A stretch of 64,000 nucleotides of DNA. Origin: Cordia subcordata. Its lineage: Eukaryota > Streptophyta > Magnoliopsida > Boraginales > Cordiaceae. Numbering within the stretch: the stretch's first letter is position 1; each line of letters starts with the position of its first letter. Below the pieces are notes generated by a model. That model had not been told where the DNA came from. It saw nothing but the letters and a program-made list of their open reading frames with translations, and did no database searches. The stretch covers positions 36,475,501-36,539,500 of the forward strand of contig JAPTOF010000001.1 of assembly GCA_028554755.1 (NCBI GenBank). The letters run 5' to 3'. Below are positions 34,745-46,937 of this stretch, piece after piece. Position numbers and translations under genes: made by a program.

Positions 34745-35590
34745 CTTTTTAGATTCTTTTAGCTTTTCAAGAGAGGGGCTTTCACAAGAAGTAACACTTA
34801 GTTTATTATCATCGACTGCTTCTAAAGCAAAAACACAAGATACCTCACTAGGATTTTTCAAGTCATTATAAACATCAAATTTAACAATGTCTCTATCAAA
34901 CTCCATAGTGAAAATACCTTCGTGTACATCAATTTTAGTCTTAGCTGTATTAACGAATGGTTTTCCTAGTAGAATTTGACAAGATTTAGAAAATGAATCT
35001 TCCTCCATATTAAGCACATAAAAATCAACAGGAAAGACTAAATCATCTACACACACTAAAACATCTTTTAAAATACCTTTAGAATAAACCAAAGACCTAT
35101 TAGCTAATTAAGTGACAACTCTTGTTTCTTTCAAAGGCCCTACTTTCAAGGGTCCCTAATTCAAAGCAGAATAAATAGACTTAGGCATGACATTAATAGA
35201 TGCTTCTAGATCACACAAAGCTTCTTTAATACGTAAAGAGCCTATTTGACATAAAATAGCTAATATACCTTGGTCTTTACATTTCGGTGGCATACTCTGT
35301 TTAAGCACGACGGAGACATTCTCCCCTATACTTATCTTCTCATTACCAACAAGTTTCTTTTTATTCATGCACAACTCCTTAAAAAATTTCGCATAGTCAA
35401 GTAATGGAATATTTACCTCAATTTCGCAAAAAATCTCAAAGATCTCATTCCTTCTCTTTTTTAGACTTTGCGAATCTTTCAGGGAAATGATGCTTAACCA
35501 ATAGCTCCATACCATTTTTAGGCTTTGATTCATTGCTGTCCACCCCCTTTTCTTCATGTTCCGTGCCTTCTTTTTCATTTTCTTTCTCAA
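34745..35590 (-). pseudogene. Retroviral-type aspartic protease region of the Athila-like element
   Basis: Two frames: 35590-35156 ends with CDLEASINVMPKSIY, where the family motif is DLGAS, so the glycine after the catalytic aspartate is changed to glutamate. 35092-34718 contains GILKDVLVCVDDLVFPVDFY and ILLGKPFVNTAKTKIDV, the second half of the fold. A stop and frameshift lie between them. It is not expected to be active. Confidence 0.8.
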
Positions 35591-36129
35591 TTTTAGGTTT
35601 TGTCAACTTTGTGTGGCCATTCCTAGTCTAACAGTGGCTATCCAGCAACTCTTTTTCACTTTTTAAAGTGATTGCATATGCATTCTCCTTTGGATTAGCG
35701 ATTATTTAAGAAGGTAATTTACTACGGGACTCCAACTTACCCACGGGTGTTGCCAATTGGCTCAATTGGTTCTCCAAATTCTTTATGTTTGCCCTTGTTT
35801 CCTATTGAAATTGTTGAGTATTAAGAGCAAGAGATTTTACAATATCCTCAAGAAAAGTACTTGAATTTGCAGATATGGACTCCAATGGTGGGGCTAGTTG
35901 TGGCTGAAAATGTTATGGATTTGGCGGATTAAAATTTTGTGGCCTTGCTCCATAGCTCAAGTTTGGATGATTCCTCTAACTTGGGTTATAAATATATGAA
36001 TATGGGTCACATCTCCCATATGGTGGACCGGGAAATCCTTCTACAGCATTGGCTTGTTGGGGATCCTCCTCTTGGAGCGTGAGGCATATATCAGCTGGGT
36101 GTCCCACCATGGCACAAATTCTACAAACT

Positions 36130-37044
36130 TTTTAAATTGGAGCACTACCACTTGCAACCAAACTTTGCACAAGAGAAGTTAGTTGAGTTAAATTTGAATC
36201 AAGAGAAGAAACACTTACCTCATTAACCCTTCTCGAAGGCTCCTGTCTATTCCTAAATTGTTGAGAATTTGTAGCCATGATGGAAATCAAGTCTTTAGCT
36301 TGTTGAGGTGTTTTGTCGAAAATGGCACTTTCACTTGCAACATCCATTATCTTTCTTTCAATTGGAAGCAGTCCTTCATAAAAGTATTTGATAAGAGATT
36401 GTTTAGAAATTCCACATTAGGGGCAACTTGCAAAGTCTTTTAAATCTCTCCCAATAATCATGAAGCAACTCCGAATCCCTTTGCTTGATGGCACAAATTT
36501 CTTTCCTAATTATCGCGGCTCTAGAAGCTAAAAAGAATTTGTCAAGGAATGCTTTAGACATATCTCCCCAAGTAGTGATGGAACTGGATAGAAGATAGAA
36601 TAATCACTCTTTTGTCGCATCCACCAAGGAAAAAGGAAACGCTCTGAATTTAGTTTGGTCCTCCGTTACACCATTGGGTCTTATAGTTAAACAAACTATG
36701 TGGAACTCCTTGAGATGTTTATGGGGATCTTCATTCTCCAACCCATAGAAAGTGGGCAAGAGAAATTAATCCCGATTTTAACTCAAAATTGACATTAAGT
36801 TTTTGATAAGTGAAGTAAAAGGGCAGTTAATTCAAAGAGACAACGGCTAATTCACCTAAAGTTCTATTGTTTTCGGCCATCTTGTCTTCTTTTTTGGACT
36901 CACAGGATGATTTGGATAGAGCTTGTGATGTTTCAGTTTGTTTCTCAAGTTGTTCCACAACTTTGCCTCTTTTTTCAAGCTCTTTGCGGTCTTTTCAATC
37001 TCAGGATCAAAATGCAACGCACTTGTACAATCTGACCTAGTCAT
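36130..37044 (-). pseudogene. Gag region of the Athila-like element
   Basis: From about 36780 to 36410 the minus strand reads FYGLENEDPHKHLKEFHIVC, then FPFSLVDATKE, WGDMSKAFLDKFF and a segment with ERFKRLCKL, which is the conserved plant retrotransposon gag domain. 36347-36132 contains SAIFDKTPQQAKDLISIMA, the usual downstream segment. Several stops and frameshifts break the frame. Confidence 0.8.
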
Positions 37045-37069
37045 GAAAAAACAAAAATTTCAGCACTAA

Positions 37070-37089
37070 TCTCCGGCAATGGTGCCAAA
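37070..37089 (-). promoter_or_regulatory. Primer-binding site of the Athila-like element
   Basis: Just inside the LTR end (CA at 37093) the minus strand reads TTTTGGCACCATTGCCGGAG. This resembles the complement of a plant tRNA-Asp 3' end with a few C-to-T-type changes. Confidence 0.65.
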
Positions 37090-37092
37090 ATT

Positions 37093-38517
37093 TGATGGGT
37101 GTTAAAACCATCAAAAATAAATTCCAATTTCTTACCTCACAAATTTAATTTGAGTATGTGGTGAGAAAGAGTCGAATCCACAAAGATTGGGGGATTTAGA
37201 ATATGTTAATTATGCCAAATAGATTAATCAAGTAAGCCACAATCTAAAAAGGGGGTTTCTAATGCAAAAAATGAAATTAAACAAAATTGTCTAGCACACT
37301 AGACCACTAAACGTGGGCATGAAACTGGGCAAAAAATGGAAAAACATAAATAATAATAAAATTTAACCCAAGTATGCATTCTAAACTTATATAACTGCCG
37401 AAAAATCAATATTAAATGAGAAATCAATGGGAATTAAACCTAACCTTGGGTTCAATCTCAGTTTTGGTTAAGAAATCTGATCCTAGATGCAAAGATAACT
37501 TCCGCCTATTTTGATAAATCAATTATGGTCATCGTCACGACCTAACAACCTGATCTTTCCTTATAATATTGATAATAGTTTAAACCCCCTGTGATTTTTT
37601 CCCGCTATCACCTTACGTATTAGACGGTCTAACCCCTGGAGATACCCATAGGGTTGATCTAATGGTAGTATTAGGTTCTGCAAGACCTGATTCTGAAAGT
37701 CAATTTTCTCGTAGCAATTGCTCAGTTTGATTATGTGTTTACACAAGAAACCTTGTTACTACTATTATTAGATTAATTAAATTAATCTATTTGGCTACTT
37801 ATCATTATGCAATTGAATAATCACCAGCAAATTAAACAATCACAAAAGAATATTAATTCTTAAAACTGTAAACACACAAATACCAAAAAAAAGAGTGAAA
37901 GAATAGAATCGGTTAGATCTCACAGAATTTTATAAAATCAAATTCTGGATTAATCCTTGGCTAGAAAGAAGTTTAGAACTCCATGGACATGAAGTAGGTG
38001 CCTAAAGAGAAAAACCTATTGAAAAGTATTTTCTGAATAAAGTCTGGATCTCTCCTATGAAATGTACGTAGAAAAATATATAGAAGAAATTCCTAACTAG
38101 AGCCCGTATTAGATAAGGAAATTCTTTAAAAGCTAAGGGAAATAATAAGGTAAAAATCGTTAATTACAATCTTAACGAAATAAAAGTCTTCTAGAATTAA
38201 TCTCCTTCCTTCCCAAAATATGGCAAGTCTTCAATACAAATTTTTTTTTTCTAAAAGTGCCGCAAAAATATCTTTAAGTTGCAGTCAAAACTTGGTCAAT
38301 CCCGTGTAGGAATTGCATGGTGTTTTCCAAGATGACATAATCAACTTTATCAGCTACAAATGCGTCTTAAAAGCCTTTGAATCTATATGTAATGTATCTA
38401 CCTCTTTTTTCTAAGCATAATCATGCAAAAACATATAAAAAACACCAATATACGGACATTCAATTCCAGAATTAAGCATAATTAACTATGAATCAAAGGC
38501 TTATTCCGGACTTATCA
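37093..38517 (-). repeat. 5' LTR of the Athila-like element
   Basis: On the minus strand it starts TGATAAGTCCGGAATAAGCC and ends TTTTAACACCCATCA (TG...CA), 1,425 bp. It is homologous to the solo LTR at 33121-34435 in reverse orientation. The expected partner 3' LTR is not in the window. Confidence 0.85.
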
Positions 38518-38527
38518 AAACTTCAGC

Positions 38528-39135
38528 TTCATGTGTCAACTCATGGCCCTCTACTTTCCATACAATTGTCAGCAGTTTGTATTGGCTAGTGATAGGGTGA
38601 CACCCAAATTCAAATGCTTGTATTTCATTCCTCGGTTGTAGAAGCTTCACATATTCTTCTAGTATTGGGTTGCACATGTAAATATCAAACTCTCACTTGT
38701 TGGAAGTGTATAAAGAGTGAGATAAACAAATCAACCCATTACAACAACCTAAAAAGTTTAGGTACACAAACTTAGTCGACTCGCAATTCGAGAAAAATTA
38801 CTATGGTCCCATTTAAGATCAAGTGATTTAAACAAAACAACATTGCAGTCGACTTTGGAAGCGCAACATGCCAATATAAGGTGGTCTTTTGCGATATGTA
38901 TTAATGGCTTAACAGAAGATCATACCATGTTTTACAAACGCAGATACAATCGGAGATGGAGTTGATTGTCATTCTTGACAATATATCTGCCAAAATGCAT
39001 GTTGAAAGGTCTAAGAATAGAATAAATCCTGGAATGCATCTCTTTACGGGGTATAGACTGCATCATCTTTGAAAAGACAGTCTCTTTGGTTAACCCTATC
39101 TCTATTTTAAGAAAGCAATCAAATTTCAGCATCTA
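38528..39135 (-). pseudogene. F-box protein pseudogene, copy 2 (5' part only)
   Basis: The minus strand from about 39130 shows a degenerate F-box (ILSRM...CICVCKTWYDLLLSH). It continues through segments homologous to copy 1 (QKTTL...; the NGLICLSHSL-equivalent; PITSQYKLLTIVWKVEGHE) up to the LTR at 38517, where homology stops. Frameshifts and stops occur in the F-box part. The similarity to copy 1 continues upstream of both genes (near 28950-29060 and 39205-39310), so the two derive from a duplication larger than the gene. Confidence 0.75.
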
Positions 39136-39541
39136 AAATCAAAAAATAAAACACGAAAAATATCTATAATATAATGGTCACTATAAACATATAACATATG
39201 TACCTAGATTCATGTCATGATTTCTCATCTCTTGAAAAATTTTTTGCAAAGAACCTTGAGGCGAGATGTTATGCTTTACACATTTTAATTTGGTTCTTCC
39301 CTAGCCACTCTGCTTTTACTCACTACATTATATATATAGTAAGTTACACGTACAAGTATACAAGACTCATGAAAGTCCAAGATACATACAACAGTGAAGT
39401 TACAATGTGCTGTAGATAACTTTGGAGTAATCTATAACTCAAAAATAGTTAGTCGTTATCACATTGGTATGCAAAAAGAAAAATAGTATTAGGATAGAAT
39501 TATACAGAAGGGAAAATGTCATTCTTCTTTTAAACGCTCTC

Positions 39542-39570
39542 GGCGCACGATAGCAAAGCTATCGTGCGCC
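39542..39570. repeat. Perfect 13-bp-stem hairpin in the LINE 5' leader
   Basis: GGCGCACGATAGC (39542-39554), loop AAA, GCTATCGTGCGCC (39558-39570). The stem has no mismatch although the surrounding LINE is decayed. It is GC-rich in an AT-rich setting and lies about 50 bp from the LINE start, ~100 bp before ORF1. Confidence 0.9.
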
Positions 39571-39671
39571 AATCCATTGACAGCCATTATCTTTAGCATT
39601 AAGCTCGTTCTTCTTCTTCTTTTTCCTCATTTTCTCACCTCTCATTTTCTCTTGTGCTTTACCCCACTGGT

Positions 39672-40997
39672 ATGGCAAAAAAGAAACACCTTAACTATTC
39701 ATCCTCGAGCTCAATCCGAAGCTCTAAGGAGTTTTTCAAAGGTTTGAAAGATTCCCCTCTTAAGGCACAACATACCTATACTGGGAAGAACTCTAAGCTA
39801 GAAGAGTCATCCCTCTTGTTCTTGTGCGGAGAAGATTGTTCGGCGAAGAAATCTATGCAAGTCAGATTTGATGAACATTTTTCTCCTCCTAGACCAGAGG
39901 ACACCTCGACCTTTCCTCTCCTTTTTGGTTCAGCTGGCTTGGCTGCTCCTGTGGTAGCTCTGAAGGTAGTTGATCATCATAAGAGCCCTCCTTTTAGTGT
40001 AGATCCAGTTGGTTACAGAGAGGTAGGTGAAAACATGTGTCTTAAATCACTCAATAGCTAGTCAAATTTGTTTAAAAGTAGCACAGGTGAAGATTTAAGG
40101 TTACAATATCACGAACCGCTGTGTGTTGATGGGAGGATTTGAGTTAAACCTCCTCCAAGTGCAGCTGAAAAAGGTAGCTTATTTTGGAAAAACACCTTGG
40201 TGGGTTAGTTCCTTGGTCAGCCTCCACCATTTGCGGTCATAAGAAATATGGTTAATACGAGATGGAAAAGATTTGGTAGAGCATATATCAAAACGTCAGA
40301 GAAAGGCATTTTCTTCTTTAGTTTCGAATCGTCTCAAGCCTGTGATACCATAGTTCAATAACAATGGCACATCAATCATCGACCTCTTCTCCTTAGAAGA
40401 TGGCATCCAGGTATAGAATTGGTTAATTCTAATTTTGCCAAAGTTCCAATTTGGGTGAAATTATGGAACCTGCCAACTCAATATTGGTGTAAAGAAGGAG
40501 TAAGCTTTGCTGCTAGTGCTATAGATACTCCCTTGTAAATGGATGCTAAACTTGAAAACAAATCTCGAGTGTCCTTTGTTAGAGTCTGTGTTGAGGTGGA
40601 CCTTAATGCTCCACTCTCAGAGGATTTTGATTTTGAGTTGGAGGATGGGAGAATTGCAGTTGTGAAAGCTAAATATGTTTAGAAACCAATGCCCTACCTT
40701 AAATGTAACTCTTATGGTCATGGTATAGCTAGATGTACCATTCTCGAGACTGATATGCAAAAGTCAATAACTTTGGAAACCAATAGGGTGGATCATCATA
40801 GGGAAGAGAAAAATAAAGAAATAGCTGGCAAAAAAGAATGGATACCAATCTCTATCTGAAGAAAGCACAGATCAAGGTCCCCAGGAAAGTCTCCTGGGAC
40901 AACCATGTTACCAAACAAACAGACTTCTTCGAATGCAGAAGCATCTTCATCTAGTCCCTCTACTACTAATCTTTTTGAGGTTCTCGTTGAGGAGTAG
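39672..40997 (+). pseudogene. LINE ORF1 (gag-like, DUF4283 and zinc knuckle), decayed
   Basis: The open part 39672-40061 starts MAKKKHLNYSSSSS and includes FPLLFGSAGLAAPVVAL. Further on, other frames read FLGQPPPFAVIRNMVNTRW, GIFFFSFESSQACDTIV, RRWHPGIELVN, PIWVKLWNLPTQYW, the typical DUF4283 progression. MPYLKCNSYGHGIARC matches a CCHC zinc knuckle (one C replaced). It ends with NLFEVLVEE near 40990. Many stops; inactive. Confidence 0.8.
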
Positions 40998-43900
40998 GTG
41001 ACATCACAGTTCTAGTTGAGAAATTAGGGAATAGCTAGCATTTGAATGGCAATCAGGGGGATCCTCCACATGAGATGCCTAACACATCAAAACCCCCTGA
41101 TCCATGAAGATTCTTATCTAGAACGTCAGAGGTATGAATAAGCCATCTAGACAGGCATATATTGCCAGTTTTTTGAAGGATCAAAATTTCAATTTTTGCT
41201 GCTTGGTTGAGACCAAGATCAAGAAAGGAAATGAAGGAACTATTTTGTCATCCAGGTTTTGGAATTGGGCGAGAATAAATAATTATGAGTATGACAATTA
41301 TGGTTGAATCTAGATTCTCTAGAAACCCCAAGATTTGCTGGTCACCAAAATAGCTATGGATCATGGTTTTCTTTGTTCAATCAGAGACGTGAAAAGCTTT
41401 GCCAAATTCTTTTTTGGGGGAATTTATGCCAAGAATGAACTAGAGCTCAAAAGGATCCTTTGGAATAAAATCACTGATTGGAGTAAAGCCTATGAAGATC
41501 ACCCTATGTGCCTTGGAGGAGATTATAATGAAATTCTGTCCTGTGATGATAGGATCAACTGCTTAACCCTTCCTCGTAGTAGTAGGGAATTTTGTGATTG
41601 TGTGGAGGTTGCAGAGTTGATGGAATACAAGAGTATTAGCCCTCATTTCACATGGTCTAATAGTGCTCAGGGTGACAGGTTTCAAGCCAGTAAGCTTGAT
41701 AAAGTTCTGATTAATGAGAACTAGCGGATTAATTTTCCTAACTCTTGCTTAGATATTAATCATCCGGACTTCTCTGATCATTGCTCTCTCACACTTAGTC
41801 CTTATCCCCCTATTGGTAGAAGGCCTACTCATTTCAGATTTTTCAATGCAGGGACTAAGCATGATAAGTTCCTTGATTTGGTTAGAAAAGTCTGGAAGGA
41901 GCGTATTACTGGCAGCCTTATGTTCTAGGTGGTCAGTAAACTAAAAATGCTTAAAAGGAACTCAAGGCCTTCAATAATATGCATTTCAAGAAATCTGATC
42001 TTGAGTTTAATGAGTTGAAAAAATAGTTAAGAGAGGTTCAAGAGACCATCCTAAATGGCCAAAAGGGATGAAAATTTGGTCATCAATGAAAAATTGTTCA
42101 TCAAGGAAAAAGAGATCTCTAGGAAAATCAATTTTCAGAAGGAAAATGAAGCCAGTATTTGGCGTCAAAAATCCATAATCCAATGGTTAAAAGAAGAGGA
42201 TGCCAATACGAGATTCTTCTTTAGGTATGCCAAGGGTAGACAAGCAAAAAATGCAATTAATTCCATCATTGGACTAAATGGGAATCAATTGGATACATTG
42301 GAGGAAATTGGAAAAGAAGCTATTGAATTCTATTCTGATTTGCTTGAAACTGTCAATAGAGATATCAGACTCCTTTATCCGTCCATTATCCGAAGGTTAC
42401 TCCACTCTATGGTTAAAGAGGAGGATGCCAACGAACTTAGCAAACCAGTGACTGCAGAGGAAATTAAAAGGGCAATGTTCAAAATCCCAAGTGAGAAAAG
42501 TACGGGACCTGATGGGTTTAATTCTTACTTCTTCAAGGTTGCCTGGCCCATTATTGGAAATGATGTGACTTTGGCTATTAAGCCCTTCTTTAATTCGGGT
42601 AAGCTCCTTAAGGAGATTAATGTAACTTCTCTTGTTCTCATCCCAAAGGTGAAGAACCCTTCACTTACTGAGTTTCGGCCCATTGCTTAATGCAACACAC
42701 TTTATAAGTGTATTACCAAAATTATTTCTAATCGTATGAAGTGGTGTTTGCAATATCTGATTTCTCTTGAATAGAATGCGTTTGTTAATGATCATAGCAT
42801 CTCAGACAATTTCTATTAGGACAGGAGTTGGTTAAAGATTATAGAAGAAAGAACATTTCTCCTAGGTGCATTATTAAGGCAGATCTCTAGAAAGCTTACA
42901 ACTCATTGGATTGGGACTTCATTCTTAACACTTTGGATGCCTTCAATTTTCCTTCAAGATTCATCTCAAGGATCAAAAGTTGTATCACTTCTCCTAAATA
43001 TTCAATAGCTATTAATGGAGGTCTTTATGGATTCTTCAATGGAGCCAGAGGTATTAGGCTAGGCGATCCTATTTCCCCTTATTTGTTTGTCCTTGCTATG
43101 GAGGTGTTCTCTAGATTTATGAGAAAGGCTGGTGAACTCAGGGAGTTCAAGTTTTATCCAACATGCAAAGTCCAAAAAATTAATCATCTCAACTTCGCGG
43201 ATGATCTTCTTCTCTTTTGTAAGGCTGATGAGAATTCTGTTAGAATCATCAAGTAATGCCTCAATTTGTTTTGACAATGTTTTGTTCTCTGTACAAGCCA
43301 GACTAAGAGTGAGATTTATTTTGGAGGTTGCACTGAAGTCGTGTGTTCCAAACTGCAAGATATCTTAGGCTTTAGGAGAGGTAAGCTCCCAATCAATTAT
43401 TTGGGAGTTCCACTCATCCCAGGAAAACTTTATAAGAATGATTGTGACTATTTGATTGAGAATCATGAGAAGAATTAATGGCTGGATAAACAAATGGCTG
43501 AGTTTTGTGGGACGCCTTCAACTTGTGAGCTCGATCCTTACCAACATCAATTGTTATTGGGGTCGCATGTTTATCATTCCAAAAGGAGTTCTTAAGGAAA
43601 TTGAAAGAAAAATGGCTTTTTTTCTTTAGTCTGGGAAGGAGGACATGGGCAAAAAAGCTAAAATCTCTTGGACTGTGGTCTGTACAAACAAAGATGAAGG
43701 TGGACTTGGGTTAAGCAGGCTTATTGAGGCAAACCAAACTGCTATCCTTAGGTACTTTTGGATTTTGCACACCAGACAGAAATCAATTTAGGCTAATTGG
43801 GTGAGGCATTTTTACCTGAAGCAGGACACTCTATGGGTGGCTTCTATTCATTTGAACTCCTCCTGGGCTTGGAGGAAAATTATGCAACTCAAAGAAGTGC

Positions 43901-44081
43901 CTCGTCGAGCTATGATTCACATTATTGGCAATGGACAGGGCACACTTTTCTGGTATAATTGCTGGCACCCTTTCGGTCCCCTAATTGACTATTTTTCCTT
44001 GGATGTTTCAATTATTAACCCCAACTTGAAAGTTTTTGATTTTATCCAAGATGATAACTGGGTTTGGGATTTTTCTAATCT

Positions 44082-44583
44082 TGTTTGGGCCATGAATCGT
44101 TGGACCTGTGAAGGTCCATGATTGTGTTCAAATCAAGGCCCAGTTTGTTGGGCCTTATGCTTTAAATCAGGATCAAAGTTGAAAAGCCCACGGGGATATG
44201 ATCGAGCAATCAACCTGGACGATGAATATAATAAGCAATAAGCACAATCTCACAAGATAAAGTTCAACGCGTTGTCTAGCGAAGATGGATGGAGATACAT
44301 GGATAGAAAGCAAAAAGGACTCTTCCGTCAGATAGCTATAAAAGCACGTTTCACCGGGAGAGAAAAGAAAGACATATACACTGAAACCCTCTACCTAGTT
44401 TGCCCTGAACACCCCATAACTAGTCCAAAAACATTTTCCCTCAAACGTTTCAATACTAACTTGAGCGTTGGAGTATCTTTGGCCAGCACCACACCAGTGT
44501 CAAAGGTTTCCGTGCTCATTACGCTTTCTGATTTTGTAGGTTATTGAGCCCAATCAACTATTGTAAGAGGAATGCCCTCTACA
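44082..44583 (+). repeat. 5' LTR of the Tat element
   Basis: 502 bp, TGTTTGGGCCATGAATCG...GCCCTCTACA, matching 54456-54955. A ~90-codon frame inside the LTR (44272-44544) is also partly open in the other LTR; see the rejected list. Confidence 0.93.
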
Positions 44584-44584
44584 A

Positions 44585-44606
44585 TTTGGCGCCCACCGTA
44601 GGGCCT
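44585..44606 (+). promoter_or_regulatory. Primer-binding site of the Tat element
   Basis: TTTGGCGCCCACCGTAGGGC starts two bases after the LTR end, the standard position, and has the TTTGGCGCC start usual for plant Tat-type elements. The cognate tRNA is not assigned here. Confidence 0.75.
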
Positions 44607-44660
44607 CGATAACCGACTTCATAGCTAGAAACTATACATTCACATTAAACCAACGACTCA

Positions 44661-46356
44661 ATGATGACTGACCCTAGTTCTAGCTATTACACTGATATGC
44701 AAGCCATCTTGACAAAGATGGCGTCCTATGAAGAGAAAATTGCAATGTATAAGGGTAGGTTCAAGGATGTAGAAGCCGAAAATAACGCCATACGACAAGA
44801 AAACCTGGATCTGTTAGAAAAGATCAGTACCCTTCTGGCAACCACAGCACCTCAGGACAAAGGAAAGGTGGTGCTAATTGAATCGGTGGACCCGATGCAG
44901 TCATTGGATTCTACACCTCGCCAGCCCTCTGGGAGTAGTGTCCTGCCAGTTACAACCACTATGTACATACCAGCAACTACTATGGTAACAAGCGTCAACG
45001 CAGCCAGCCCTTCGAATCAGCAGAAAACGATAGGGGAACACGGGATACTCGTACAAGATAGATCATACCCTGACCTGTTTAAACGATTTGTTGAATTGGA
45101 ATCCTTGATGCAGAGAATCCCACGGGTACCCGTACCTATAAAAAGGAGTGCCGTGGATACTTATGCAGAATCTCCCTTCATAGACGCCATTGCAATGGTA
45201 GATCTGCTGCCCAAATTCACTTTTTCGAACATGAAACCGTTTGATGGGACATCGGACCCCGACGACCATATAATGTAGTGTAAGTGGAAGATGTATGTTG
45301 TAGCTATTCCCCGTGACAAGAGAGAAGCTTGTACGTGTAAGAGCTTCGGTTCGAGTCTAGTAGGCCCTGTGCTTCAGTGGTACACCAATCTCTCAAATGA
45401 ATGCATCTCCTCCTTCGCTCAGTTAACCGATATGTTTGTTGAACAGTATGCGAGCAGTAGGAAGTTGGAAAAATAGTTAGATGATCTATATCTGATTGTA
45501 CAGAGAAGGGGAGAATCTCTTAGGGATTACGTAGGAAGATTTAACAGAGAGAAAGTATCCATACCCTAATGTAACATGGCTACAACAATTTCCGCCCTCA
45601 GAAGAGGGCTTTTACTAGACTCAGACCTGTATAAAGAGCTTACGAAATACCCGTCCAAGACTATGGAGGATGCTATCGCCAAGGCTTGGGCACAGATCAA
45701 ATCGGAGGATGATCACACCAATCTTAGCCGCACTTCCCCAACTAGAAGGCAAGAAGACATACACTTGGGTCGTCACTCAAGAAGGTATGAGCCTTATCTT
45801 CTCAGGAGTAGGAATGAAAACATGATGGTCGACATGAGACCGCGCGACAGAAGCTGACCTCTCGACTGTGACTCAGAGAGAAAGGCAAGAGCTCTAGAGT
45901 ATAACCTCTCAGTGACCCCCTCCGAGCTCGTTCATACCTTTAGGACCATGGGGAATGCAGTTAAATGGTCAGCAAAGTTAAGGTCCCCTACATAAATGAG
46001 GGACAGAACAAAGTGGTGTGAATCATGGCCACACCATAGAAGAGTGTAATGGTCTCCAGTGGGAGGTAGCTGAACTGCTGAAGAAAGGATATTTAACTGA
46101 GCTCCTTTCTGACAAGGGGAAACAGACCCTTGCTCAGCAAAAAAGAAAGTGGAAAACTATAGATTTAGTCCTTCCAAACCTACCAAGCCCTCCACATCAC
46201 GAGCAAATAGTGAACTGTATTGTAGGGGGATCGCATATTAACGAGATCACTGTCTCAGCAACAAGAAGACATGCTCACCAAATAGGGGGACAGGATTGTC
46301 ATTCCCTACGACCAATTGATTTAGGTCCAGAAATGATGGTATCGTTCTCTAATTAA
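44661..46356 (+). pseudogene. Gag of the Tat element
   Basis: It begins MMTDPSSSYYTDMQAILTKM with a short coiled coil (SYEEKIAMYKGRFKDVEAEN). The gag core runs from about 45195 (PKFTFSNMKPFDGTSDPDDH, later LVGPVLQWYTNL, ESLRDYVGRFNREK, ALRRGLLLDSDLYKEL). Stops occur after DDHIM, after SRKLEK and after EKVSIP, and a further shift before the 46018 segment (NHGHTIEECNGL, normally the start of a CCHC-like region). Not translatable as one protein. Confidence 0.85.
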
Positions 46357-46359
46357 GAG

Positions 46360-46680
46360 ACCACCCACCTAAACAACCCACATGATGACGCATTAGTCAT
46401 CACGCTGATAGTAGCTAATTACTGTGTTCGAAGTATCCTGGTAGATAATGGCAACTCCGCAAATGTCCTGATGCTTGACACTCTCAGGGAGATGGGAATC
46501 GACGAACACTGGCTCATAAGGCAGTCCACTCCCTTGATAGGATTCAACGGTGAACAAAAGCACACCATTGGAGAAATACACTTGCCAATTTTTGCAGAAG
46601 GGGTCAACTTGGACGTGAGGTTTTTGGTGATAGATTGCCCGTCCTTGTACAACATCATACTGGGTAGACCCTAGATTCAC
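46360..46680 (+). pseudogene. Protease of the Tat element
   Basis: VRSILVDNGNSANVLMLDTL contains the active site as DNGNSA; the family form is D(N)GSSA, so the residue after the glycine is altered. It continues with RFLVIDCPSLYNIILGRP, the flap and C-terminal segment, followed by a TAG at 46672 where tryptophan is normal. Confidence 0.85.
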
Positions 46681-46937
46681 GACATGAAAGTAGTCCCATC
46701 CACATACCATCAGGTTATTAAATTTCCAACTAGGTGGGGAATTCGAGAGATAAGGGGACATCAATCAGATTCCCGCAGATGCTATTGCACCGCAATGAGG
46801 GGAGCTCGACACGACGTTTATACTACGTGGAAATGACTCCCTCACCAGCATCATTTGAGCAGTCACAGCCAGAGGCGCTGGGCAAAGTTCAGGTTGATCC
46901 AGATAAACCAAGTCATACTATTTAGATTGGGTCGGGA

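Larger units (their letters stand above)
32984..38517 (-). mobile_element. Truncated Athila-like Ty3/gypsy retrotransposon
   Basis: In minus-strand order: 5' LTR (38517-37093), primer-binding site, gag, protease, a missing reverse transcriptase/RNase H block, and the end of integrase ending in TAG at 32984. A solo LTR (33121-34435, opposite orientation) sits inside the integrase part. The 3' LTR is not seen. It lies in the second F-box pseudogene, whose sequence resumes directly at 38518. The gag-protease signature and a primer-binding site complementary to a tRNA-Asp-type 3' end suggest the Athila/Tat side of the family. Confidence 0.8.

Noticed and set aside
33121..38517. A single retrotransposon with inverted LTRs, or a giant foldback element
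   Set aside because: CCCAT duplication on both sides of the left LTR and continuity of integrase sequence across it show a separate solo-LTR insertion.
44272..44547. 91-codon frame inside the Tat LTR, partly open in both LTRs
   Set aside because: It begins without ATG, is broken in the second LTR, and resembles no known protein; LTR similarity explains the shared frame.
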